Shown here: positions 26,559-35,546 of the stretch, piece after piece
Position numbering within the stretch: the first letter of the stretch is position 1
Layout: each line of letters opens with the position of its first letter
DNA from: Bacteroidales bacterium
GTDB lineage: Bacteria > Bacteroidota > Bacteroidia > Bacteroidales > P3
Reading direction: 5' to 3'
Assembly: GCA_017451385.1 (NCBI GenBank)
Contig: JAFSPS010000011.1
Location: forward strand, 1-64,000
DNA: 64,000 nt
Translations under genes and position numbers: made by a program
Notes under the pieces: generated by a model
Told to the model about the DNA's origin: nothing
Database searches by the model: none
Seen by the model: only the letters and a program-made list of their open reading frames with translations

Positions 26559-27251
26559 TTATTCTGCACCTTCCTCTTTGGGGTTGATTTCGAGGAGCTG
26601 AACCTCGAAGATAATCACTGAGCCGGGAGGGATAATTCCAGCCTGTTGTTCGCCATAGGCGAGGTTGTGAGGGATGTAAAGCATATAGGTAGAACCTTCG
26701 TCCATCAGCTGAACTCCTTCGCTCCATCCGGGGATGACCTGCTGCAAGGGGAATGTGATGGGTTCGCCACGTTCCACGCTGCTGTCAAAAGTTGTGCCAT
26801 CGATAAGTTTGCCCGTGTAGTGTACTTTCACCACGTCGGTAGCTGCAGGATGTTTGCCGTTGCCGGAGGAGACAAGCTTGTATTGCAATCCGCTCTCGGT
26901 GGTTTTCACGCCTTTGTTGAGCTTGTTCTTAGCAAGAAACTCCTCACCCTTCTTGATGTTTTCTTGTACGCGTGCTCTCTGACGTTCCTCTACCGCCTGC
27001 TGGAAGCGCATGAGGAGGTTCTGCATGAGCGAGTCGGACCATGCCTCTTCGCCGGCTTTGCTGTTGAGCAAGGCGTTTGCCACAGCCTCCACATCGATAC
27101 CTATACCCTGCTGGTTCCATGCACGATACATGTCTTTGCCGATGGCGTAGGATGCTGAATCATTGAATGTCTTGGGCTTGTAACCTGTCGTCTGCGCTGC
27201 GGCAGAGAGAGTGAAGGCTATCAGAGCAATGGTAAAAATTACTTTTTTCAT
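26559..27251 (-). CDS. FkpA-type FKBP peptidyl-prolyl isomerase
   Basis: A 230-residue periplasmic protein with signal peptide LIAFTLSAAAQ. An N-terminal dimerisation-like helical region (DSASYAIGKDMYRAW, then FLAKNKLNKGVKTTESGLQY) precedes the FKBP domain from about residue 130: VKVHYTGKLIDGTTFDSS, PLQQVIPGWSEGVQLMDEGSTYMLYIPHNLAYGE and IPPGSVIIFEVQLL. It would act as a chaperone or isomerase on secreted proteins. It follows butyrate kinase by 117 bases. Two other FKBP genes lie at 33278 and 33866. Confidence 0.92.
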   Translation of the reverse strand: MKKVIFTIALIAFTLSAAAQTTGYKPKTFNDSASYAIGKDMYRAWNQQGIGIDVEAVANALLNSKAGEEAWSDSLMQNLLMRFQQAVEERQRARVQENIKKGEEFLAKNKLNKGVKTTESGLQYKLVSSGNGKHPAATDVVKVHYTGKLIDGTTFDSSVERGEPITFPLQQVIPGWSEGVQLMDEGSTYMLYIPHNLAYGEQQAGIIPPGSVIIFEVQLLEINPKEEGAE

Positions 27252-27367
27252 TTTCGTTGGTGAAATTGTTGTCTGTGAACAATGGACAAGGAAGCAAACC
27301 TCTGTATAATTAGGTGTTGTGATGCTTCTTGATTAGAGTTTCTAACTATTTAACAAACGTTATCTGC

Positions 27368-28462
27368 TTATACGTATTCTTTGATTTTTGCCGTGCCGTC
27401 GAGAATTTCCTTGGCACAGATGGCGAGGGCGAGCATTTCGTTTTCGCCTTTATACACTTTGACTGGAGCAATCCAATCTATCTGCTCTGTGATTTGAGCC
27501 ATCCACGGTTTGCTATATGCTATGCCGCCGGTGAGCAGGATGGCATCCACCTTTCCGCGCAGTGCGGCAGCGCATTTGCATATCTCTTGTGACACTTGGT
27601 AGCAGAACGCATCAACGAGCAGTTGGCAATGTTTGTCGCCGGCGATGGCTTTCTTCTCCACCTCGTAGGCATCGTTGGTGCCGAGGTATGCCACGAAGCC
27701 GCCGTCGGCGGTAACCATCTTGAAAATCTCTTCTTTGGTGTATTTGCCGCTGAAGCAAACGTCAACGAGGCGGCTGGTGTTGATGTATCCGGTGCGCGTA
27801 GGGGAGAAGGGGCCATAGCCGCAGAGGGCCTTGTTGACTTCTATGGCGCGGCCGTGGGCATGTGCTGCCACGCTGACGCCGCCGCCCATGTGGGCTATGA
27901 TAAGGTTGAGGTCCTCGTAGGTCTTACCCAGTTCGCGAGCATAAAGTTTGGCGGTCATCTTCTGGTTGAGGCAGTGCCAGATGCAACCCTCGGTTTTGGG
28001 GTCGAGGTCAAAGACGGGGTGTCCGCTCAGCTTGGCATGGGCGGGACGTTCATCGACGATGCCGGGGTCGGCGATATAGGCATAATCCATATTGAGGTCG
28101 TGGGCTATGCTGTCGCTGATGAGAGCACCGAGGTTGCAAGCATGTTTGCCCTGTACGCCGGCATGACATTCTTGCTTCATCAGCTCGTTGACGCGATAGA
28201 CGCCGCTCTCGCACGGACGGGTGAGACCGCCGCGTCCCATCACGATGGCGATGTCCTTCAGCTCCACGCCGTTTTTCTGCACACGGTCGAGGATGGCTGT
28301 TTTGCGATAGTCAAATTGGTCTGCTACCTCCTTGTACTGTTTGATTTCGTCAATAGGGTGGTTGATGTTTTCGGTGAAGATTTCTGTCTCGCCATCATAG
28401 ACGGCTACTTTTGTGGATGTGGCACCAGGGTTGATGACCAGCGTGTATTTTTTTTGACTCAT
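27368..28462 (-). CDS. buk: Butyrate kinase
   Basis: A 364-residue member of the acetate/butyrate kinase (ASKHA) family. The N-terminus shows LVINPGATSTKVAVYDG (the phosphate loop). Further signatures are VMGRGGLTRP, IAHMGGGVSVAAHAHG, YGPFSPTRTG, and AILLTGGIAYSKPW near the end. It converts butyryl phosphate and ADP to butyrate and ATP. The start at 28462 is chosen because MSQKKYTLVINPG begins there, just after a full promoter. The usual partner, phosphate butyryltransferase, is not next to it; the neighbours are an FKBP gene and a DUF58 gene. Confidence 0.9.
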   Translation of the reverse strand: MSQKKYTLVINPGATSTKVAVYDGETEIFTENINHPIDEIKQYKEVADQFDYRKTAILDRVQKNGVELKDIAIVMGRGGLTRPCESGVYRVNELMKQECHAGVQGKHACNLGALISDSIAHDLNMDYAYIADPGIVDERPAHAKLSGHPVFDLDPKTEGCIWHCLNQKMTAKLYARELGKTYEDLNLIIAHMGGGVSVAAHAHGRAIEVNKALCGYGPFSPTRTGYINTSRLVDVCFSGKYTKEEIFKMVTADGGFVAYLGTNDAYEVEKKAIAGDKHCQLLVDAFCYQVSQEICKCAAALRGKVDAILLTGGIAYSKPWMAQITEQIDWIAPVKVYKGENEMLALAICAKEILDGTAKIKEYV

Positions 28463-28483
28463 GAGTTTTGTTGTTTTGATTTG

Positions 28484-28515
28484 CAAAGATATATCTTTTC
28501 TTTGAGATTAACAAA
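28484..28515 (-). promoter_or_regulatory. Promoter for butyrate kinase
   Basis: On the minus strand: TTTG (28512-28515), 20 bases, then TATCTTTG (28484-28491) followed by C. Both boxes and spacing match consensus. The leader would be about 15-20 bases long before the ATG at 28462. Confidence 0.75.
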
Positions 28516-28517
28516 TT

Positions 28518-29465
28518 TTAGTGATGCCGTCCTCTTTTGAGCAAGAAGGGAAGCATGACGTTGTCGAAGCCTTGTCCTACATCGACGGCTTGGTAATCAA
28601 TATGATTTTGAATGGCTTGTTCTTTGAGTTGCTCCGTATGGAGTGTGGTGGCGTTGCGATAGCTCTCAGCCACGCTTGCCGGTTGTACTTTGAGGCGACG
28701 GCCTGTCTCGAGGTCTATGAACTCCGTCGGGCGGTTGCCATAGTCGAAGTCGAGTTCGAGGTTTTTGTCGAGGGTGTGGAAGAGCAGCACCTCGTGCTTG
28801 CAGTGACGTAGGTGTCGCAGAGCATCGAATATGGCGACCTCCTCGTCGTTGCCCACGAGGGCATCGGTGAAGATAACCACCAGCGAGCGGCGGTGCAGCC
28901 GTTCGGCTGTCAGGTGTAGGCTTTCGGCAAGTGATGTGGTTTGCGTGGTGCGACGTCGTTCGTCGAGCGGACGTGCCAGCGCCTCTTCCAGCAGCCCCAT
29001 GATGTAGCGACGATGTTGGCTGTTGCTGCGGCACTCGGTCTGCATGTCGATGCCGTCCGACAGAAGAGTAAGGCCAAAAGCGTCGCGTTGGCGCGCAAGC
29101 AGTTCGACAAGCAGTGCGGCTCCGTAGATGGAGAAAGTGAACTTGTTGGGATGATGCAAATCACCATGTCCTTCGAGTGGGAAGAGCATGGAGTTGCTTT
29201 GGTCTATTATCACCTGGCAGCGCAGGTTGGTCTCCTCCTCGTAGTTTTTCACATAGAGGCGGTCGGTACGAGCGTAGAGTTTCCAGTCTATGTTGCGTGT
29301 TGATTCGCCAGCATTGTACTGTCGATGTTCGGCAAACTCTACGGAGAAGCCGTGGAAGGGGCTTTTGTGAAGCCCTGTGACGAAACCTTCGACAACCTGT
29401 CGTGCGAAAAAGTCGAGAGAGCGGTAGTGCTCAAGTTCGGAGAAGATGGGTGCCGCAGTGCTCAC
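28518..29465 (-). CDS. DUF58 domain protein
   Basis: A 315-residue soluble protein. It shows GFSVEFAEHRQYNAGESTRNIDWKLYAR near residue 40 and VIIDQSNSMLF with the vWA-like metal site (D-S-N-S) near residue 90, then FTDALVG. DUF58 proteins are usually encoded with MoxR ATPases and vWA proteins and act in protein assembly; no MoxR gene is adjacent here. It lies 8 bases from the trxA stop (29474), so the two genes form one unit. Confidence 0.85.
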   Translation of the reverse strand: MSTAAPIFSELEHYRSLDFFARQVVEGFVTGLHKSPFHGFSVEFAEHRQYNAGESTRNIDWKLYARTDRLYVKNYEEETNLRCQVIIDQSNSMLFPLEGHGDLHHPNKFTFSIYGAALLVELLARQRDAFGLTLLSDGIDMQTECRSNSQHRRYIMGLLEEALARPLDERRRTTQTTSLAESLHLTAERLHRRSLVVIFTDALVGNDEEVAIFDALRHLRHCKHEVLLFHTLDKNLELDFDYGNRPTEFIDLETGRRLKVQPASVAESYRNATTLHTEQLKEQAIQNHIDYQAVDVGQGFDNVMLPFLLKRGRHH

Positions 29466-29473
29466 GATAGATT

Positions 29474-29788
29474 TTAGAGGATGGAGTTGATTTTCTCTAC
29501 CAGCATGTTCTTGGGCACAGCGCCGATGCTTTTGTCAACGGCTTTGCCATCCTTGAAGAAAATCACTGTGGGCACGCTGCGAATGCCAAAGCGCATGGAG
29601 AGGTCGGGACATTCGTCCACGTCGGCTTTGCCAATCACCACGCGTCCTTCATATTCGTTCGCCAACTCTTCTACGATGGGGGCGAGGGCCTTGCAGGGGC
29701 CGCACCATGTCGCGCTGAAATCTATCATCATGGGCTTGCCAGTGGCAAGCATGTCGTTGAAATTCTGTTCTGTAACAACAATAGCCAT
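29474..29788 (-). CDS. trxA: Thioredoxin
   Basis: A 104-residue cytoplasmic thioredoxin. The active site WCGPCK lies at residues 28-33. The Asp in DFSATWCGPC and the cis-Pro in RSVPTVIFFKDG fit the family fold. It reduces protein disulfides. It is the first gene of a unit with the DUF58 gene and has its own consensus promoter. Confidence 0.95.
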   Translation of the reverse strand: MAIVVTEQNFNDMLATGKPMMIDFSATWCGPCKALAPIVEELANEYEGRVVIGKADVDECPDLSMRFGIRSVPTVIFFKDGKAVDKSIGAVPKNMLVEKINSIL

Positions 29789-29825
29789 AGTGTGTTTTAT
29801 TTATTTTGTTTGTTTGAATAAAGTG

Positions 29826-29857
29826 CAAATATAGTCATTTTTATTTGAATACTCAAA
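29826..29857 (-). promoter_or_regulatory. Promoter for trxA
   Basis: On the minus strand: TTTG (29854-29857), 20 bases, then TATATTTG (29826-29833) followed by C. A full match to the Bacteroidetes consensus, 38 bases before the ATG. Confidence 0.75.
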
Positions 29858-29958
29858 CGTAAGGGCAAATGCTTTTTTATCAACATTTTTTCAACAATCA
29901 ATATACGAAACTAAATTTTTTTTCGTTTAAATTATTACATCTTGTTATAAGCACGCCT

Positions 29959-31215
29959 ATGAAAAAAATGCATAGACTTTATTTTATTGTATTGTCTTTT
30001 CTTTGTGTTGCCATGTGTGGGCAACCGTTGCAGGCACAGTCTGATGCCGAGATGATGTATGATGGATATATGGAGGTGTATGACAGCTTGATGTCATCCT
30101 ATTATATGCAGAAATATGCCACAGGGCATGTGCGTCATGCCGGGGTTGATGTGCTGGAGTCCTTTGACCAAGTGGCGGACTCTGTCATCGTTCGTCGTCT
30201 GCAGAGCATACATACCGTCATGCCGCTGACCTACAACAGCGAGGTGCGTGCCTTTATACGCATGTATCTGCGCATCATGGCTAATAAACTTGACGTGATG
30301 CTGACGCTCTCGGAGTACTATAACCCTATGTTTGAGGATGTTCTGAACCGTTATGGCGTGCCTGAGGAGTTGAAGTATCTGCCCATCATAGAGTCTGCCC
30401 TCAACCCGCTGGCGACTTCGCGTATGGGTGCCGCAGGACTGTGGCAGTTCATGTATTCCACGGGTAAATTGTATGGTCTTGAAGTCAATTCTGTTATCGA
30501 CGACCGTCGCGACCCGCATAAGTCGTCGGATGCTGCGGCGCGTTATCTTCGGGACCTCTACAGTGTGTTTGGCGACTGGCAACTTGCCATAGCGGCCTAC
30601 AACTGTGGACCTGGCAATATCAATAAAGGCATAGCTCGGTCGGGCGGTAAGAGCTCGTTCTGGGAAATATACCCCAATCTGCCGCGCGAGACGCGTGGAT
30701 ACATCCCCGCATTCGTTGCTGCCATATATGTGATGAATTTCTATCGCGACCACGGGCTGCAACCCTCGGCCTTTGAGATGCCAATACATTCTGACACGGT
30801 AACGTTGCATCAGGATGTATTGATGTGCTATGTAGAGCAGGCTACGGGTGTCAGTATGTCAGAACTGCGCTCGCTCAATCCGCAATATCGCGCCGATTAT
30901 ATACCGGCCTCGTCGGGGGCCTACACACTGTGTCTGCCGACAACACGAATGAATACCTTTATCAGCAATATAGATAGTGTGTATAAGTGGAGCTCCGACT
31001 CGCTGAGCCGTAAGCCTATAGTCGTAGCGGCGGCCAAAGGCGGCAAGGTGGGCAAGGGCAAGGGCGATAGCAGCGCACGCTATCATGTGGTGAAGAGGGG
31101 CGAGACACTCTCTTCAGTAGCTCGCAAGTATGGCACCACCGTGAAAGCCCTCAAGAAGAAAAACAGGATTAAGGGTGACAGGATAAGTGTGGGGCAACGT
31201 ATAAGAGTAAAATAA
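29959..31215 (+). CDS. LysM-containing lytic transglycosylase (MltD-like)
   Basis: A 418-residue protein secreted by the signal CVAMCGQPLQAQ. The SLT transglycosylase domain (about residues 125-265) has IIESALNPLATSRMGAAGLWQ with the catalytic Glu, DRRDPHKSSDAAARYL and AYNCGPGNI. A LysM domain lies at the C-terminus (YHVVKRGETLSSVARKYGT). It cuts peptidoglycan with formation of anhydro-muropeptides. The start ATG at 29959 is chosen over 29869 because the signal peptide begins there. The next gene starts on the last base of its stop codon. Confidence 0.92.
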   Translation: MKKMHRLYFIVLSFLCVAMCGQPLQAQSDAEMMYDGYMEVYDSLMSSYYMQKYATGHVRHAGVDVLESFDQVADSVIVRRLQSIHTVMPLTYNSEVRAFIRMYLRIMANKLDVMLTLSEYYNPMFEDVLNRYGVPEELKYLPIIESALNPLATSRMGAAGLWQFMYSTGKLYGLEVNSVIDDRRDPHKSSDAAARYLRDLYSVFGDWQLAIAAYNCGPGNINKGIARSGGKSSFWEIYPNLPRETRGYIPAFVAAIYVMNFYRDHGLQPSAFEMPIHSDTVTLHQDVLMCYVEQATGVSMSELRSLNPQYRADYIPASSGAYTLCLPTTRMNTFISNIDSVYKWSSDSLSRKPIVVAAAKGGKVGKGKGDSSARYHVVKRGETLSSVARKYGTTVKALKKKNRIKGDRISVGQRIRVK

Positions 31216-31517
31216 TGACAATCAACAATCCATTCTTACGCCGTTTGTGGCATATTGTAAAAAACAAGTATGTCGCTGCAACTATTCTTTTTGTGCTGCT
31301 GATTACGCTCACAGACAATAATATTTTTGTCACTATGCGTCTGCGTGGCGAACTCTCGGAGGTGCGAGAAGAGAAAGAGAGGTTAATCAACGAGATGCGC
31401 CATGATAGCACGCACCTCGAGGTGTTGCGTGGCGATGCGGAGGCAATGGAGCGTTATGGACGTGAGGTATATTATCTGCGAGCTACGGACGAGGATGTCT
31501 ATGTCTTTGAAAAATAA
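31215..31517 (+). CDS. FtsB/DivIC-like septum formation initiator
   Basis: A 100-residue protein with one membrane segment (YVAATILFVLLITLTDN) and a following coiled coil (RLRGELSEVREEKERLINEMRHDS), then YGREVYYLRATDEDVYVFE. This layout fits FtsB/DivIC, a bitopic division protein. It overlaps the lytic transglycosylase gene by one base and is followed 7 bases later by the NlpC/P60 gene. Confidence 0.85.
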   Translation: MTINNPFLRRLWHIVKNKYVAATILFVLLITLTDNNIFVTMRLRGELSEVREEKERLINEMRHDSTHLEVLRGDAEAMERYGREVYYLRATDEDVYVFEK

Positions 31518-31524
31518 CAGCGTT

Positions 31525-32121
31525 ATGCGGGTGAGGAACTCCAAATACATATTTTTTGTCCTTGTGTTGATGCTGCTTGCCTCGTGTGGCACTGTTCAAC
31601 GCATGACCAAAGGCGACATGGAGGAAGAAGACTTCATCATTGGCAAACTCTATGAAGACGAGTTGGTAAAAGAACAGCCCTATGTCCCAAAGGTCGAGCG
31701 TGGCAAGAAGCCTCGTACTGCCTATGAGGAGGCTTCCGACAAGGGAAAGAACAAGAAACTCTATGCCGTCATCAAGCCGTGGATGGGCGTGCCGTACAAA
31801 TACGGCGGCACCACGAAACAGGGCATAGATTGCTCCGGCTTTGTCGGCAATATATACCGTGAGGCCTATGGCATCACCCTACACCGCACTGCCAACGATA
31901 TGCAACAAGATGTTAAGAAGGTGAGCAAGAGCCAGCTGCGAGAGGGCGACCTTGTGTTCTTCGTCAATAGTCACGGCAAGGTCTCGCATGTGGGCATCTA
32001 TCTTCACGATGGCTTATTTGTACACTCATCCACATCGCGCGGAGTCATCATCAGTCCGCTATCCGACAGCTATTGGAGCCAGCATTTCCATTGTGGTGGC
32101 AGGCATCCCAAAGCACGATGA
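31525..32121 (+). CDS. NlpC/P60 endopeptidase lipoprotein
   Basis: A 198-residue peptidoglycan endopeptidase. The lipoprotein signal ends VLMLLASCG. The NlpC/P60 domain shows GVPYKYGGTTKQGIDCSGFV with the catalytic Cys, HRTANDMQ, GDLVFFVNSHGKVSHVGIYL with the His, and GVIISPLSD. It would cut peptide bonds of murein. The frame is open upstream with other ATG codons; 31525 lies 7 bases after the FtsB-like stop and gives a normal signal, although 31501 is also possible. Confidence 0.88.
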   Translation: MRVRNSKYIFFVLVLMLLASCGTVQRMTKGDMEEEDFIIGKLYEDELVKEQPYVPKVERGKKPRTAYEEASDKGKNKKLYAVIKPWMGVPYKYGGTTKQGIDCSGFVGNIYREAYGITLHRTANDMQQDVKKVSKSQLREGDLVFFVNSHGKVSHVGIYLHDGLFVHSSTSRGVIISPLSDSYWSQHFHCGGRHPKAR

Positions 32122-32177
32122 TGTGAATAGTTTTCAACATCTTTGATTCAAGGACTTCACCATATTGTTTTTTTGCT

Positions 32178-32185
32178 TACTTTTG
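32178..32185 (+). promoter_or_regulatory. Bacteroidetes -7 box for the DHH phosphoesterase
   Basis: TACTTTTG followed by C fits TAnnTTTG and is 19 bases before the ATG. No TTTG lies at -33; a run of T occupies the spacer. Confidence 0.35.
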
Positions 32186-32203
32186 CTTTGGTAAGAGAAT
32201 AGT

Positions 32204-33256
32204 ATGGATAAGTGGTTATACTTTGATAATCAGTCTCTCGCGTCGTTTAAGGGAGTCCTTGGCGATGCAAGGAAAGTCGTTATTGTTTCGCATCGCAATG
32301 CCGATGGTGATGCCGTCGGGTCGTCGCTCGGCATGTGGCATCTGCTTCGTTCCATGGGTTATGATGCTGTGGTGTTGCTTCCCGACGGATGTCCTGCAAC
32401 TTTTCGTTCATGGATGCCTGGAAGCGATGCCATCCTCAATGGCACTACGCAGACAGCCGAATGTGCTGCTGCCGTAGCGGCTGCTGATTTGCTCATAGGA
32501 GTTGATTTCAACAAGTTATACCGCATCAGTGTATTGGCAGACATAGTGGCTGGAGCGCAGTGCAAAAAGGTACTTATTGACCACCATGAGGGACCCGAGG
32601 CAGACAAGTTTGACATTGTTTTTTCGCAGCCCAGCATATCGAGCACCTGCGAGCTGTGCTACTGGCTGATAAATGCCGCATGGGACGACGAGTGTGTCTC
32701 GCGCGAGGTGGCCATATGCCTTTTCACTGGTATTCGTACTGATACTGGTGGCTTTCAATACTCCTGCAGTCATCCATCGCTCTACGAGGCTGTTTCGGTG
32801 TTGATTGCCAAAGATATAGAGCCGGACAGGATAAACCATCTTATTTTTGATGATTTCAGCGAGCGTAGGCTGCGCTTCTTCGCTTTTGCCATAGAGCAGC
32901 GTATGCGCGTGTTCCACGACCAGCAGTTTGCTTATATCTACATCACGCATAGCGATATGCAGGAGTGGGGCATCCTGCCGGAGGATGTAGAGGGCTTGGT
33001 CAACTACACGCTGAAGATGAGCGATATAGAAGTCGGTGTGCTGATACGTGAAGAGCCCACACGAACCAAGCTGTCGTTTCGTGCCAAATTCCATTATAAC
33101 GTTGAGCAGGTAGCGCGCGAACATTTCGGCGGTGGCGGTCACATCAAAGCCGCGGGTGCCGATGTCAAGGAGACACCGATTGCTGAGGTCTTGCATAGAT
33201 TGGAAACGATATTTCTGCCAGAGAGCCAGTGGACTCCGATAGAAAGGATTGTTTGA
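32204..33256 (+). CDS. nrnA: DHH/DHHA1 phosphoesterase (NrnA-like)
   Basis: A 350-residue protein. Motifs are SHRNADGDAVGSSLG near residue 30, VDFNK near 104, IDHHEGP near 127 (the DHH signature), and GGGGHIKAAGA near 310 (DHHA1 motif). Such enzymes degrade nanoRNA and 3'-phosphoadenosine 5'-phosphate. It is followed by two FKBP genes. Confidence 0.88.
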   Translation: MDKWLYFDNQSLASFKGVLGDARKVVIVSHRNADGDAVGSSLGMWHLLRSMGYDAVVLLPDGCPATFRSWMPGSDAILNGTTQTAECAAAVAAADLLIGVDFNKLYRISVLADIVAGAQCKKVLIDHHEGPEADKFDIVFSQPSISSTCELCYWLINAAWDDECVSREVAICLFTGIRTDTGGFQYSCSHPSLYEAVSVLIAKDIEPDRINHLIFDDFSERRLRFFAFAIEQRMRVFHDQQFAYIYITHSDMQEWGILPEDVEGLVNYTLKMSDIEVGVLIREEPTRTKLSFRAKFHYNVEQVAREHFGGGGHIKAAGADVKETPIAEVLHRLETIFLPESQWTPIERIV

Positions 33257-33277
33257 TATGAAGAATGTAAAAAGATA

Positions 33278-33805
33278 ATGAAGAATAAGATGGCACATAG
33301 GGTAGTGATGTCGCTGCTGATGCTTGTAGCGATGGCTGTAGCAGCATGCAATAACGACATCCCCGTCATTGATACCACGCAGGATCAGCGTCCGGATTAT
33401 CGTAAAAACGCTGTGCAGGCCAATCGCTATCTGATAGAACGCGAAGAGACAAATATCAACTCATACATAGAGCGCAGGGGCTGGCAGGTACGGAAACTTG
33501 ATTGTGGAGCGCGGCTGCACGAATACAGTAAGGGCAAAGGCGAGTTGATAGGCAATGGCGACACTGTGACGATGCAGTTTTCGGTCAAGACGCTTTCCGA
33601 CAAGCTCTTATATTGCGACAGCGTTATGACCTTTGTCGTCGGGAAGTTGGAACCATGCGAAGGCGTAGATGCTGCCGTCCGTTCGCTGCATAGGGGGGGC
33701 AAGGCCCATGTGGTGCTGCCATCGTCTGTAGGCTTTGGCGTGGTGGGTGACCATGACCGTATCCCGCCGCGCACGCCGCTGGTGTATGACATAGAGATAA
33801 GATAA
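33278..33805 (+). CDS. FKBP-type isomerase lipoprotein (small)
   Basis: A 175-residue protein with the lipoprotein signal MLVAMAVAACNN. A single FKBP-like domain from about residue 85 has GDTVTMQFSVKTLSDKLL, VGKLEPCEGVDAAVRSLHRGGKAHVVLPSSVGFG and PPRTPLVYDIEI. Some canonical pocket positions are altered (no YTG), so catalysis may be weak. It lies 21 bases after the DHH gene and 60 before the next FKBP gene. Confidence 0.82.
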   Translation: MKNKMAHRVVMSLLMLVAMAVAACNNDIPVIDTTQDQRPDYRKNAVQANRYLIEREETNINSYIERRGWQVRKLDCGARLHEYSKGKGELIGNGDTVTMQFSVKTLSDKLLYCDSVMTFVVGKLEPCEGVDAAVRSLHRGGKAHVVLPSSVGFGVVGDHDRIPPRTPLVYDIEIR

Positions 33806-33865
33806 AACCATAGGCAGTGATGCCGTGAGAAAAAGTTAAAAAACAAAAAAAACACATATAACACG

Positions 33866-34777
33866 ATGAAAAACACTTTAAAGTTTTTTGGTATGCTGAT
33901 GGCTGGCGTTCTTTTGCTGGCGGCATGCAACAAGTCTGACATCCCTGGTTACAAGAAAACCAAGAGCGGCTTGCACTATAAATTTGAGACGACCAATGGT
34001 GGCGAGAAGCTTCATCTCGGCGAGGTCGTTGTTGGCGAGATGGTGCTGCGCCTTGATGCCGATACGCTCTTCACTAACATGGGAAACCCAGGGCGTCTCT
34101 TCCAAATTAGTGATTCGGTCTATCACGACATCAACATCAGCGAGGGTCTCCTCATGATGGGTAAAGGCGATAAGGCCTCCTTCGCCATCTTTGCTGACTC
34201 TGTATCCAAATTCTTCGATGGTCAGATGCCACAGAGCTATGTGAATGGCAAGGGACAAATATTCTACTATGATATCATGGTTGACGATGTGGTGTCGGTA
34301 GAGGAGTTGCATCAGGAGCAGGAGAATTTCTATGAGCGCATGACGCAGCGCAAGGAGCAGGAACCAGCCGATATAGCCAATTACGTTAAATCGCATGGTA
34401 TCACCGCTGCACCGACATCTAACGGACTCTATGTCGTGGTGCGCAAGAAAGGCAAGGGCAACACTGTGGCTGCTGGTCGCACTGTGAGCATCCGCTACAC
34501 GGGACGTCTGTTTGACGGCACTGTCTTCGACAGCAATGTGGAGAATGATGCCCGTGCGGCTGGCATAAACCGTCCTTCTTATGAGGCACTGACCTACGAG
34601 GTGGGCAAGATGCCCCTCATCAAGGGATGGGAGCAGGGCATAGAGGGCATGCCTGCCGGCAGCGAGCTAACACTGGTCATCCCCTCGGCACTCGCCTATG
34701 GCAGCCGTGGCCAAGGACAGCAGATAGAGCCCTATACTCCGCTCGTGTTCGACATTAGCATTGTCTCTGTTAAATAA
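33866..34777 (+). CDS. FKBP-type isomerase lipoprotein with two FKBP-like regions
   Basis: A 303-residue lipoprotein (LLLAACNK). The N-terminal half (EKLHLGEVVVGEMVLR to YYDIMVDDVV) looks like a degenerate FKBP domain. The C-terminal half from about residue 195 is a standard one: VSIRYTGRLFDGTVFDSN, GKMPLIKGWEQGIEGMPAGSEL, and PYTPLVFDISIVSVK. It probably folds or stabilises outer envelope proteins. It neighbours another FKBP lipoprotein and adk. Confidence 0.85.
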   Translation: MKNTLKFFGMLMAGVLLLAACNKSDIPGYKKTKSGLHYKFETTNGGEKLHLGEVVVGEMVLRLDADTLFTNMGNPGRLFQISDSVYHDINISEGLLMMGKGDKASFAIFADSVSKFFDGQMPQSYVNGKGQIFYYDIMVDDVVSVEELHQEQENFYERMTQRKEQEPADIANYVKSHGITAAPTSNGLYVVVRKKGKGNTVAAGRTVSIRYTGRLFDGTVFDSNVENDARAAGINRPSYEALTYEVGKMPLIKGWEQGIEGMPAGSELTLVIPSALAYGSRGQGQQIEPYTPLVFDISIVSVK

Positions 34778-34824
34778 AACAATCTATATATTATCTGAAA
34801 CTCACTAAATACAAATCACATATT

Positions 34825-35388
34825 ATGTTAAATATCGTTCTTTTTGGTGCTCCCGGTGCTGGCAAAGGCACGCAGAGCGACCTCCTCGTGGCTAAATATA
34901 AATTGAATCATATCTCTACGGGCGATTTGCTGCGCAAAGAAATTGCCGACCAGACCGAACTCGGCAAGCGCATCAAAAGCATCATGGATAGCGGAGCCCT
35001 CGTGAGCGACGACATCGTGGTGGAGATGATAGACAAGGCCATAGCTGCCGACACGCAAGGAATCCTCTTCGACGGTTTTCCGCGCAACGTGGCGCAGGCC
35101 GAGGTGCTGGACAAACTCATGGAGAAGCACGGCCGCAAGGTGAGCTGCATGGTCAGTCTCGATGTGCCGCGCGAGGAGCTGATACGCCGTATGTTGGAGC
35201 GTGCCAAAGTCAGCGGTCGCAGTGATGACAACGAGGAGACCATCAAAAATCGTCTCAAAGAGTACGAGAACAAGACGCTCCCCGTGGCTGCTTACTACGA
35301 GAAGCAAGGCAAGCACATCAAAGTCAACGGCGTTGGCAAGATAGAGGAAATCTCCGCCAACATCGTTGCAGAGATAGAAAAACTATAA
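34825..35388 (+). CDS. adk: Adenylate kinase
   Basis: A 187-residue nucleotide kinase (ATP + AMP to 2 ADP). P-loop GAPGAGKGTQSDLL is at residues 8-21, HISTGDLLRKEI is the AMP site, DGFPRNVAQA near residue 80, and the short LID part RSDDNEETIKNRLKEY is present without zinc-binding Cys. Length and short LID fit the short bacterial type. It is followed by a terminator and then obgE; adk next to obgE is a recurrent Bacteroidales order. Confidence 0.95.
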   Translation: MLNIVLFGAPGAGKGTQSDLLVAKYKLNHISTGDLLRKEIADQTELGKRIKSIMDSGALVSDDIVVEMIDKAIAADTQGILFDGFPRNVAQAEVLDKLMEKHGRKVSCMVSLDVPREELIRRMLERAKVSGRSDDNEETIKNRLKEYENKTLPVAAYYEKQGKHIKVNGVGKIEEISANIVAEIEKL

Positions 35389-35406
35389 TAGTTTCAGACA
35401 GTGAGC

Positions 35407-35470
35407 GACCCATAACGCCGCGTCGGTGACCATCCGACAAAGGGTTATGGGTCTCTTTGTATTTTTTGCA
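35407..35470 (+). terminator. Terminator after adk
   Basis: A forked hairpin. The outer stem is GACCCATAAC (35407-35416) with GTTATGGGTC (35444-35453), the inner stem GTCGG/CCGAC, followed by TCTTTGTATTTTTTG. It lies 18 bases after the adk stop. Confidence 0.75.
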
Positions 35471-35546
35471 AGTGCTTAGCAGCAAGGGCATATAGGATAA
35501 AAGGGAAGCGAGGTAGTATGCTCGGTGCAATGGAAAACAAACAACT

